Shown here in pieces: positions 1 to 7,093 of a DNA stretch of 18,024 nucleotides; the first letter of the stretch is position 1; each line of letters begins with the position of its first letter. The DNA lies in contig JBNKCG010000029.1 in the NCBI GenBank assembly GCA_050287605.1, positions 1 through 18,024 of the forward strand, written 5' to 3'. The position numbers and the translations under genes are program-made. The notes under the pieces are model-generated. The model worked only from the letters and a program-made list of their open reading frames with translations, had not been told where the DNA came from and did no database searches. This stretch comes from QQUJ01 sp050287605. Lineage in GTDB: Bacteria; Pseudomonadota; Gammaproteobacteria; QQUJ01.

Positions 1-1544
1 CGCGGAATCTTGAACCCGGCCAGGTGTTCGCGGCAGAAGGCGATGATCTCCGCTTCGCTGGCGCTGGCTCCCGGTTTCAGGGTGACGAAGGCGCACGGCG
101 TTTCGCCCCATTTTTCGTCCGGTCGTGCAACCACGGCGGCTTCCAACACCGCCGGGTGGCGGTAGAGTGCGTTTTCCACTTCGATGGTGGAGATGTTCTC
201 GCCGCCGGAGATGATGATGTCCTTGGCGCGGTCTTTGAGCTGGATGTAGCCGTCGGGGTGCATCACGCCCAGGTCGCCGCTGTGGAACCAGCCGCCGGCG
301 AACGCCTCTTGGGTTGCCTTTTCGTTTTTCAGGTAACCCTTCATGACGATGTGGCCGCGCATGAAGACCTCGCCCAGGGTCTCGCCGTCGGCGGGCACCG
401 GCTCCAGGGTTTCGGGGTCGGCCACCATCAGTCCTTCCAGCACGTGGTAGCGCACGCCCTGGCGCGATTTGAGCTGCGCCTGCTCCTCCATGGGCAATGC
501 ATTCCACTCTGCGTGCCAGTCGCACACCACGGCGGGACCGTAGACCTCGGTGAGGCCGTAGACGTGGGTAACCTTGAAGCCTTGGCGCTCCATCGCTTCC
601 AGCACGGCGGCGGGCGGCGGGGCGGCGGCGGTCATGACGTTGACGGTGTGGTCGAAGGTGCGGCGCTCCTCGGGCGTTGCGTTGATGAGCAGGCCCAGCA
701 CGATGGGCGCGCCGCAGAAGTGGGTCACGCCGCGATCGGCGATGGCGTCGAAGATGGCGCGCGCCTCCACCCGGCGCAGACAGACGCTGGTGCCGGCCAG
801 GGCGGCCAGCGTCCAGGGGAAGCACCAGCCGTTGCAGTGGAACATGGGCAGCGTCCACAGGTAGGTGGGGTGGGCGCTCATGCTCCACGCCAGCACGTTG
901 CCCATGGCGATGAGGTAGGCGCCGCGGTGGTGATAGACCACGCCCTTGGGATTGCCGGTGGTGCCCGAGGTGTAGTTGAGGGCGATGGCGTCCCATTCGT
1001 CCGCCGGCGGTTGCCAGGCGAATTGGGGATCGCCCTCGGCCAGCAGCGCTTCGTAGGTGAGGGTTCCGACGCGTTCGCCTTCCGGGTAGAGGGGGTCGTC
1101 GATATCGATCACCAGCAAGTCGCGGTCGAGTTTTTCCAGCGCACCGCGGATGGTGGCGGCGAATTCGCCGTCGGTGATGAGCACCTTGGCCTCACCGTGT
1201 TCCAGGATAAAGGCGATGGTGGCGGCATCCAGGCGCACGTTGAGGGCGTTGAGCACCGCGCCGGTCATGGGTACGCCGAAATGGGCCTCGTACAGCGCCG
1301 GAATGTTGGGTGCCATCACCGCGACGGTATCGCCGCTACCGACGCCGCGGGCGGCGAGGGCGGAGGCTAGGCGCCGGCAACGGGCGTAGGTGTCGCGCCA
1401 GTTCTGGCGCAGGTCTCCGTGGATGAGCGCAATCTGCTCGGGGTGTACCGCCGCGGCGCGTTCGATGAAGGTCAGCGGCGTGAGCGCCGCGTAGTTGGCG
1501 GCGTTGCGCTCCAGTCCGCGGGCGTAAGGGGAGGTGTCGGGCAT
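1..1544 (-). CDS. AMP-forming acyl-CoA synthetase (AlkK-like), 3' end outside window
   Basis: Activates a carboxylic acid to its CoA thioester through an acyl-adenylate (ANL superfamily). The 514 visible residues cover almost the whole protein; family members are about 540-550 aa, so only the last 30 or so residues, including the catalytic C-terminal lysine, lie off the left edge. The phosphate-binding loop TSGTTGNPKG is at residues 192-201, the adenylate motif YGLTE at 329-333, and the hinge region GDL...KDRAKDIIISGGENIS around 420-450. Overall it resembles the medium-chain/AlkK-type or methylmercaptopropionate-CoA ligase-like group; the exact substrate cannot be read from sequence. ATG at 1544 is chosen because AGGAGA (1557-1552 on the minus strand) precedes it at good spacing. 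It starts 37 nt after the stop of the EamA transporter, with a GC-rich hairpin in the gap, so co-transcription is possible but uncertain. Confidence 0.93.
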   Translation of the reverse strand, partial: MPDTSPYARGLERNAANYAALTPLTFIERAAAVHPEQIALIHGDLRQNWRDTYARCRRLASALAARGVGSGDTVAVMAPNIPALYEAHFGVPMTGAVLNALNVRLDAATIAFILEHGEAKVLITDGEFAATIRGALEKLDRDLLVIDIDDPLYPEGERVGTLTYEALLAEGDPQFAWQPPADEWDAIALNYTSGTTGNPKGVVYHHRGAYLIAMGNVLAWSMSAHPTYLWTLPMFHCNGWCFPWTLAALAGTSVCLRRVEARAIFDAIADRGVTHFCGAPIVLGLLINATPEERRTFDHTVNVMTAAAPPPAAVLEAMERQGFKVTHVYGLTEVYGPAVVCDWHAEWNALPMEEQAQLKSRQGVRYHVLEGLMVADPETLEPVPADGETLGEVFMRGHIVMKGYLKNEKATQEAFAGGWFHSGDLGVMHPDGYIQLKDRAKDIIISGGENISTIEVENALYRHPAVLEAAVVARPDEKWGETPCAFVTLKPGASASEAEIIAFCREHLAGFKIP

Positions 1545-1560
1545 GGCGTTGTCTCCTGTG

Positions 1561-1581
1561 AAAACGCGCGTACCGCGCGTC
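1561..1581 (-). terminator. Short hairpin with weak T-run between exporter and acyl-CoA synthetase genes
   Basis: Immediately after the exporter stop codon the minus strand reads ACGCGCG-GTA-CGCGCGT followed by TTT. That is a 7-bp GC-rich stem with a 3-nt loop. The T-run is short, so it may be a weak intrinsic terminator or an attenuating hairpin that reduces read-through into the acyl-CoA synthetase gene, whose ribosome-binding site follows directly. Confidence 0.35.
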
Positions 1582-2508
1582 TTACTCTCGCTGTCTATCC
1601 GGGGCGGTGGCGCGGACGCGGATGCGTACGCGCATGGTGGTCAGGGTAATGCCGCTGGCGACGGCGGCGATACCCCAAAGATGGTAAGACTCCAGGCGTT
1701 CGTCGAGAAAGATCATGGCGAGCACGGTGCTGAACACCGGCATGAGATGTACGAAGATGCCGGCGCGGTTGGCGCCCACCCAGCGCACTGCCCGGTTCCA
1801 GAAGATGAACGCCAGTACCGAGGCGAACAGCGCCACATAGAGGATGCTGAGCAGAGTGGCACGGTCGAAGTGAATGGTGCGTCCGCCCAGGTGTTCCCAG
1901 GCGTAGAACGGCGCCAGCGCTGCAAGCCCGGTGACCATGATGGAGAGCAGAAACACCAGCGGGTGCAGCCTGTCGGGGTAGAAGCGCAGAAACACCGAAT
2001 AGCTCGCCCAGGTCAAAGCAGCGGCCAGTATCCAGAGATCGCCGCGGCTGCCGTGCAGCGACAGCAGGGTAGTCGGTGCGCCGTGCGTCACCACCCAGAT
2101 CACCCCGAACAGCGACATCAGTCCGCCGATCCCCTGGCGCAGCGTGATGCGCTCGCGAAACAGCGCGTAGGTGATGAAGACGATCATCACCGGAATCGTC
2201 GAGTTGACCAGCACCGCGTTGATGGCACCGGTGGTTTGCAATCCCAGGTAGACGAGCGTGTTGAACCCGGTGACGCCGAGCACGCCCTGCACCACCAGAA
2301 ACCGCCAGTGCTGCGCGATGTGGTGGCGTTGCTCCCAGCAGCGCGGCGCGGCGAAGGGCAGCAGGATGAGAAACGCCACCGCCCAGCGCCAGAACGAGAG
2401 CGCGATGGGCGGGACCACGTCGTGCATGCCGCGGCCGATGATGAAATTTCCCGACCAGAACAGGGCAGCGAGAATCAGAAACAGATAGGGCAGCGGGCCG
2501 GTTACCAT
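1582..2508 (-). CDS. EamA-family (DMT superfamily) inner-membrane transporter
   Basis: A drug/metabolite transporter of the ten-helix EamA type, 308 aa, expected in the inner membrane as a metabolite or amino-acid exporter; the substrate cannot be predicted. Two homologous halves are visible: the first EamA domain (about residues 8-139, beginning PYLFLILAALFWSGNFIIGRG) and the second (about 150-285, beginning LWILAAALTWASYSVFLRF), both almost entirely hydrophobic helices with short loops. The tail is rich in arginine, consistent with a cytoplasmic C-terminus. ATG at 2508 is preferred because it sits just ahead of helix 1, with a weak GGA upstream; a GTG at 2547 would add 13 polar residues but has no visible ribosome-binding site. 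It is divergent from the DUF4124 gene and upstream of the acyl-CoA synthetase. Confidence 0.92.
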   Translation of the reverse strand: MVTGPLPYLFLILAALFWSGNFIIGRGMHDVVPPIALSFWRWAVAFLILLPFAAPRCWEQRHHIAQHWRFLVVQGVLGVTGFNTLVYLGLQTTGAINAVLVNSTIPVMIVFITYALFRERITLRQGIGGLMSLFGVIWVVTHGAPTTLLSLHGSRGDLWILAAALTWASYSVFLRFYPDRLHPLVFLLSIMVTGLAALAPFYAWEHLGGRTIHFDRATLLSILYVALFASVLAFIFWNRAVRWVGANRAGIFVHLMPVFSTVLAMIFLDERLESYHLWGIAAVASGITLTTMRVRIRVRATAPDRQRE

Positions 2509-2636
2509 GGTCCAGTGATCACGCGTTTGCGCGTTGCCGGGCGGCACCGGAACGCGGTGTTGGGAGTTGGAATCAAGTCGCCTGTCGAAACCGGCCCCGG
2601 GGCCTGCTGCTTCGCTTCCGATCGTACTCTACCGGT

Positions 2637-2666
2637 TTGGTTCGGTGATTGCACACGGGGTATCAT
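2637..2666 (+). promoter_or_regulatory. Candidate sigma70-type promoter for the DUF4124 / pilin-ankyrin pair
   Basis: TTGGTT (2637-2642) and TATCAT (2661-2666, five of six matches to TATAAT) are separated by 18 bp and lie 57 nt ahead of the DUF4124 start codon. This is motif matching only. The divergent gap also holds a perfect 12-bp palindrome GGCCCCGGGGCC at 2593-2604, which could arise by chance at this GC content. Confidence 0.3.
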
Positions 2667-2723
2667 GCGCGGACTGATAACGACACGGTGACCTGCCTGG
2701 CCATCGTTGGGGACTGACACACG

Positions 2724-3449
2724 ATGAAACGATACGCGCACCGCGGGTGTGGTTATGGGCTCGCGTGGGTGCTCTTGATTAGCGTCTTGGGCCTGGATAC
2801 AGCGCTGGCGGCCAAGTTCTACCGCTGGGTCGACGACGACGGCCAGGTGCATTTCAGTCAGACTCCACCGCCCGAGGTGCAGAAGAAGGGGATCTCGGCG
2901 GTCAGCAACGACATGACCCTGCTCTCGGTGACCCGCAAGGGCGACACCGAATATTGCGGCAAGCTCGCCCTGCCCGGGCCCATCGGCGACATGCGCCGCA
3001 TTCTCTCCAAACTGCCGGATCGCGAGGAGAGCTGGCGCGACGGGCTGGATCGCAGCGAGAAGAAATTGGAGGAGTTTCTCGGGCGCCAGGCCAGCAAGCG
3101 CGGCTACGGCGGCAATCAGCAGTTCGAAGAGCAGCGCCAGAATCTGGTGAACGAGAAGGAGCAGTACCGCTGCGCTCTGGCATGGGCGCGCAAGCAGCGC
3201 GCCTCCTCGGCCGAGGTGCGCGCCTCGGTGAAGGGCGAGCTGGATCAGGCGAAGCAGCGCCGCCAGACGGTGCGCGAGGAGGCCTACGATCGCTGCGGGC
3301 ACGATCCCAAAGAGCGTAATCCCGATACCGTGACCCTGGGTGAGCAGAAGGCGTGGGACAAGTGCATGCGCCCCTACAGCGGATCGTTGCGCGCGGCGGA
3401 GCGTGAAGTCGAGCGGTTGGAAAAGGACTACCGGTCGGTCGGGCAGTGA
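2724..3449 (+). CDS. Secreted DUF4124 protein with coiled-coil C-terminus
   Basis: A 241-aa exported protein of unknown function. A signal peptide is clear: basic MKRYAHR, hydrophobic core about residues 11-25, and a likely cleavage after ALA at residue 29. The DUF4124 domain follows at about 30-60, with the typical KFYRWVDDDGQVHFSQTPP signature found in many gammaproteobacterial periplasmic proteins. The rest (about 95-235) is highly charged and predicted helical or coiled-coil, rich in E, K, R and Q. Four cysteines remain after cleavage (78, 150, 191, 214), so two disulfides are possible in the periplasm. ATG at 2724 is supported by the signal peptide; the ribosome-binding site is weak (GGGGA about 10 nt upstream). 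The pilin-ankyrin gene follows after 46 nt and is probably co-transcribed. Confidence 0.88.
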   Translation: MKRYAHRGCGYGLAWVLLISVLGLDTALAAKFYRWVDDDGQVHFSQTPPPEVQKKGISAVSNDMTLLSVTRKGDTEYCGKLALPGPIGDMRRILSKLPDREESWRDGLDRSEKKLEEFLGRQASKRGYGGNQQFEEQRQNLVNEKEQYRCALAWARKQRASSAEVRASVKGELDQAKQRRQTVREEAYDRCGHDPKERNPDTVTLGEQKAWDKCMRPYSGSLRAAEREVERLEKDYRSVGQ

Positions 3450-3495
3450 CGGTTTCCCATTCTCTGGTGGCGCGCTGAGAGCCGCCTCCCCGCCG

Positions 3496-5220
3496 ATGCG
3501 CAGACTCTCCCTCCTCATCGGTATCTCACTCGTTGTCGTCGCCGTCGGCTACTTTCAGTTCGCACGCCGCAGCCAGATGGACGGGTATCTCGACGCCGCC
3601 GTCGTCGCGCAGGGGCTGCAGGCGGGAGCGGCGATCCGGGTGCGCGTCGAAGAGTACTACTGGAGCACCGGGGCGATGCCGGCCGACAACGCCAAGCTTG
3701 GCATGCCCGCTCCCGAACTGGTGGCGCCGCCGCCGGTGCGTTCGGTGACGGTGATGCGCGGCGGCGTGATCCACGTGGAGTTCGACGGCACGCTGGGCGA
3801 GGGCAGTTCGCTGACGCTGTTTCCCGCCGTCGCCCGCGGCAGCGACCGCATTGACTGGGCTTGTTCGCTGCGGGGTATCGATGCCGAGCAGTTGAATCTC
3901 ATCCGGCCTCCCTGTGTTCGCACGCCCCAGTCGCCCATCGGCGATCTGATGCTGGCCATCCAGCGCGGCGATGCGGAGGCGGTGCGGCGTCTGCTGGCGC
4001 AGGGTGTGGCGGTGAATCAGCATTTCCAGGGCGACCGCCCGCTGCCCGCGGCCGTCGATCGCGGACGGGTTGAAATCGCACGGCTGCTGCTGGAGGCGGG
4101 GGCCGACCCCGACCAGTCGGCGAGCTACTACAACGGGCAGACGCCGCTGATGGTGGCGGCGGCCCACGGCAATCTCCCCATGATTCGCCTGCTGCTGGAA
4201 CACGGGGCGCGGCCCGACCGCCGCGACCGCCACGGCAAGGCGGCCCTCGACTATGCTGCACCGCGCGGGACCCGGCAGGAGGTTTACCGGGTATTGGCGA
4301 TGGCCGCCAGCGGTGAGGCGCCCGCGGTGCCGGGCGGCGGCGAGCCGCTCGATCCGCTGATGGCGGCGGTCATGGCCGGTAGTCGGGAACAGGTCGAAGC
4401 GGCGCTTGCCGACGGCGCCCTGGACCGCGAAGACCGGCGCGGCGACACGGCGCTGTTTCACGCGTTGCGCCGGGCGGACAACGGCATCGCGGTGCGTCTG
4501 ATCGACGCCGGCGCCGATGTGAACCATCGCAATCTACGCGGAGAGACGGCGCTGATGCTCGCCGCAGAGCGCGGCGACGTGGATCTGGTGAAGCGCTTGA
4601 TCGCAGCGGGTGCCGATGTGGATCCGGCACCGGAAAACGGCGACTCGCCGCTGATACGCGCGGTGCGCAGCCAGCACGTCGCGGCGGCGGAGCAGTTGCT
4701 GGGTGCCGGCGCCGATGCGAAACGCAACGCCAGTGCCGCGCTGGTCGAGCTCATCAGCGCACCCGCCGCACCGCCGGTTGCACTCGTCGAGCAGATGCTG
4801 GCGGGCGGTGCCGACGGCAACGCACGCGACCGCAGCGGGGTTCCGGTGCTGGTGGTGGCGCTACGGCTGGGGTACCGCGAGGCGGCCATCGCCCTGCTGG
4901 CCCGAGGGGCGGCGGCGCGGGGAGACAGCAAGGGTATCGCGCAGCCCATCGTCATGGCGGCTTCCGCAGGCGACACGGGTCTGGTGGAGGCGCTGCTCGC
5001 GGCAGGCGCCGACGTCAACGCCACCGATCGCAGCGGTCGTACGCCGCTGCACGCCGCGGTCGACGGTCACGCCTTCCACGCCGTCAAACTGCTGTTGCAG
5101 CACGGCGCCGATCCCGATCGTGAGGATGGCCAGGGGGTTTCGCCGCGCGAGATCGCCACCGCCAAGTACTACCAGAACATCCTGCAGCTCTTCGAGTCCG
5201 CGACGGCAACGGTGCGTTAG
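3496..5220 (+). CDS. Membrane-anchored pilin-like domain / ankyrin-repeat fusion protein
   Basis: A 574-aa protein with three parts. (a) An N-terminal anchor, MRRLSLLIGISLVVVAVGYF, with one hydrophobic helix (about 5-22) and no GFTLxE prepilin-peptidase site. (b) About residues 32-140 resembling the C-terminal half of a type IV pilin: EEYYWSTGAMPADNAKLGM, a V-x-x-V-x-V-x-x-G-x-I-x-V-x-F strand pattern, then IDWAC...PPC with Cys123 and Cys140 placed like the pilin disulfide loop. (c) From about 148 to the end, about 12 ankyrin repeats with recurring TPLxxAxxxGxxxxVxxLLxxGADxN units; the fourth and ninth are degenerate. The topology suggests that domain and repeats face the periplasm, a binding or scaffold role. 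ATG at 3496 is taken because it directly precedes the anchor; the ribosome-binding site is weak. The stop codon overlaps that of the convergent metY gene by 4 nt. Function is unknown. Confidence 0.88.
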   Translation: MRRLSLLIGISLVVVAVGYFQFARRSQMDGYLDAAVVAQGLQAGAAIRVRVEEYYWSTGAMPADNAKLGMPAPELVAPPPVRSVTVMRGGVIHVEFDGTLGEGSSLTLFPAVARGSDRIDWACSLRGIDAEQLNLIRPPCVRTPQSPIGDLMLAIQRGDAEAVRRLLAQGVAVNQHFQGDRPLPAAVDRGRVEIARLLLEAGADPDQSASYYNGQTPLMVAAAHGNLPMIRLLLEHGARPDRRDRHGKAALDYAAPRGTRQEVYRVLAMAASGEAPAVPGGGEPLDPLMAAVMAGSREQVEAALADGALDREDRRGDTALFHALRRADNGIAVRLIDAGADVNHRNLRGETALMLAAERGDVDLVKRLIAAGADVDPAPENGDSPLIRAVRSQHVAAAEQLLGAGADAKRNASAALVELISAPAAPPVALVEQMLAGGADGNARDRSGVPVLVVALRLGYREAAIALLARGAAARGDSKGIAQPIVMAASAGDTGLVEALLAAGADVNATDRSGRTPLHAAVDGHAFHAVKLLLQHGADPDREDGQGVSPREIATAKYYQNILQLFESATATVR

Positions 5221-6506
5221 CCGCGTTGCGATTTCCCCAGCGCCTGGTCGATGTCCCACAGGATGTCGTCGCAGGTCTCCAACCCCACCGAGATGCGGAT
5301 CATCCCCGGCGTGACGCCGGCCTGGATCTGCTGCTCTTCGGTGAGCTGGCGATGGGTGGTGGAGGCGGGGTGAATCACCAGCGTCTTGGCATCGCCCACG
5401 TTGGCCAGGTGGCTGAGGAACTGGCACGCCTCGATGAAACGCTCGCCGGCGGCGGCACCGCCTTTGACCTCGAAGGTGAGAATGGCGCTGGGGCCGCGCG
5501 GCGTGTATTTGCGCGCCAGCTCGTGGTAGGGATTGTTCTTGAGGCCGGGGTAGTTCACCGACTCCACCGCGGGGTGGGCGTCGAGAAATTCCGCCACCTT
5601 CTGCGCGTTGTCGCAGTGGCGTTCCATGCGCAGCGGCAGCGTCTCCAGGCCTTGCAGCATGAGGAAGGCGTTGAAGGGGCTCATCGCCGGGCCGTAGGTG
5701 CGCAGCGTTTCCACGCGGCACTTCATGATGAAGCCGAAGTCACCGAAGGTCTCGTAGAAGATGACGCCGTGATAGCCGCGCGACGGTTCGGTCATCATGG
5801 GGAAGTTGCCGTTGTCCCACGGGAATTTTCCCGATTCGACGATGACGCCGCCCATGGAGGTGCCGTGGCCGCCCATGTACTTGGTGGCCGAGTGCACCAC
5901 CAGGTCGGCGCCGTGCTCCAGCGGGCGGCACAGAAACGGCGTGGCGAAGGTGTTGTCGATGACCAGCGGAATGCCGGCCTGGCGCGCGATCTTGCCCACC
6001 GCTTCGATGTCGAGCACGTTGATGCGCGGGTTGCCGATGGTCTCGGCGTAGAGCGCCTTGGTCTTGGGGGTGATGGCGCGGGCGAAGTTTTCCGGATCGT
6101 CGGGATCGACGAAGGTGGTGTTGATGCCGAGCTTGCGGAAGCTGACGTCGAACTGCGAATAGGTGCCGCCGTAGAGCGTGCTGGCCGAAACCAGTTCGTC
6201 GCCGCTTTCCAGCAGCGTCAGCAGGCAGGTCATCTGCGCCGACATGCCGCTGGCGGTGGCCAGCGCCCCGCGTCCGTTTTCCAGCGCCGCGACGCGCTCT
6301 TCGAACGCCGCGGTGGTGGGATTCATCAGCCGCGTGTAGATGTTGCCGAAGGTCTGCAGATTGAACAGGCTGGCGGCGTGGTCGGCATCGTCGAAGACGT
6401 AGGAGGTGGTCTGGTAGATGGGTACCGCCCGCGCCCCGGTGGCGGGGTCCGGCACCTGGCCGGCATGCAGGCAGAGCGTTTCGAAACCGTAGTCGTGGTC
6501 AGCCAT
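5217..6506 (-). CDS. metY: O-acetylhomoserine aminocarboxypropyltransferase (sulfhydrylase)
   Basis: PLP-dependent enzyme of the Cys/Met metabolism family that makes homocysteine from O-acetylhomoserine and sulfide (or methionine with methanethiol), the direct sulfhydrylation route in the cytoplasm. At 429 aa it has the normal MetY length, longer than cystathionine gamma-synthases (about 390 aa). Visible motifs: N-terminal FETLCLHAGQ; YTRLMNPT (57-64), contacting PLP of the partner subunit; SGMSAQ (86-91); Asp184 in VIDNTFATP for the pyridine nitrogen; Lys209 in HSATKYMGGHGT as the Schiff-base lysine. The insertions around GNFPMMTEPSRGYHG are typical of MetY. ATG at 6506 has AAAGAGA upstream. 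It lies 98 nt after the CoA-binding protein gene on the same strand, so it may be read from the maoC operon or from its own promoter; no SAM riboswitch was recognised in that gap. Confidence 0.95.
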   Translation of the reverse strand: MADHDYGFETLCLHAGQVPDPATGARAVPIYQTTSYVFDDADHAASLFNLQTFGNIYTRLMNPTTAAFEERVAALENGRGALATASGMSAQMTCLLTLLESGDELVSASTLYGGTYSQFDVSFRKLGINTTFVDPDDPENFARAITPKTKALYAETIGNPRINVLDIEAVGKIARQAGIPLVIDNTFATPFLCRPLEHGADLVVHSATKYMGGHGTSMGGVIVESGKFPWDNGNFPMMTEPSRGYHGVIFYETFGDFGFIMKCRVETLRTYGPAMSPFNAFLMLQGLETLPLRMERHCDNAQKVAEFLDAHPAVESVNYPGLKNNPYHELARKYTPRGPSAILTFEVKGGAAAGERFIEACQFLSHLANVGDAKTLVIHPASTTHRQLTEEQQIQAGVTPGMIRISVGLETCDDILWDIDQALGKSQRG

Positions 6507-6604
6507 TTAACTAATCTCTTTCAACTCAACGTCGCAAAGAAAGCCGCTGTGACCTTATTGCAGTTCTTGCGCCTTTGGTCTCTTGTGCGAGACAACAGAA
6601 CCCG

Positions 6605-7093
6605 TCAATTGGCGATATACCGCGGCCGCTTGGCGGAAATGACGCGGGTGTTGATGCCGACGAAGTTGAGCCCGCCGAACAGCCGCGCGTGTTCGATCTT
6701 CATGCAGCGGTCCATCACCACTTCCAGCCCTTGCGCGTGCGCCTCGCGGACGGCGTCGTCGTTGATGACCCCCAACTGCATCCAGAACACCTTGGCGCCG
6801 ATTGCCTTGGCCTGCTCCACCAGCGGCGGTACGTCGGACGGTTTGCGGAACACGTCCACTACGTCCACCGGCTCGGGGATGTCGGTGAGGCTGGGGTAGC
6901 ACTTCTCGCCCAGTATCTCGGTCTGACCGGGGTTGACGGGGATGATGCGGTAGCCGTGTTCCTGTAGGTATTTGGCGGCGAAATAGCTGGGGCGGTGCCA
7001 GTTGGCGGACAGGCCCACCACGGCGATGGTGTGGACGCTGCTGAGGATGCGGCGCAGTCCCTCGATGTCGTCGGTGATCTCCGGGCGGTTCAC
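6605..7093 (-). CDS. YccU-like CoA-binding protein
   Basis: A 162-aa stand-alone CoA-binding domain (CoA_binding_2 family) with a Rossmann-like fold related to the CoA-binding part of succinyl-CoA synthetase. Evidence: HTIAVVGLSANWHRPSYFAAKYLQEHGYRIIPVNPG (split here by eye as the beta-alpha-beta nucleotide loop at about 21-56), then PVDVVDVFR (76-83), FWMQLGV (103-109) and VMDRCMKIEH (126-135), all hallmarks of this family. Biochemical function in bacteria is poorly defined. The start is GTG at 7093 and overlaps the stop of the acyl-CoA synthetase as GTGA, with AGAGGAAG about 6 nt upstream, so translation is probably coupled. A CoA sensor or accessory role for the neighbouring CoA enzymes is an inference. 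Confidence 0.9.
   Translation of the reverse strand: MNRPEITDDIEGLRRILSSVHTIAVVGLSANWHRPSYFAAKYLQEHGYRIIPVNPGQTEILGEKCYPSLTDIPEPVDVVDVFRKPSDVPPLVEQAKAIGAKVFWMQLGVINDDAVREAHAQGLEVVMDRCMKIEHARLFGGLNFVGINTRVISAKRPRYIAN

Noticed and set aside
24..1370. Long open frame on the plus strand across the first acyl-CoA synthetase
   Set aside because: Its translation is low-complexity, rich in Gly, Ala, Val and His, with no domain; it mirrors the true minus-strand gene in a GC-rich genome.
3340..3495. N-terminal extension of the pilin-ankyrin protein
   Set aside because: It overlaps the end of the DUF4124 gene and would bury the membrane anchor behind an arginine-rich tail; ATG 3496 directly precedes the anchor.
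3900..5200. Ankyrin repeats as a tandem DNA repeat or recent expansion
   Set aside because: The repeats are similar only at protein level; nucleotide units differ substantially, so there is no sign of recent duplication.
6507..6604. SAM riboswitch or terminator upstream of metY
   Set aside because: Only a 5-bp stem GTCTC/GAGAC (6578-6593) was found, with no T-run and none of the conserved cores of SAM riboswitches that I could recognise.
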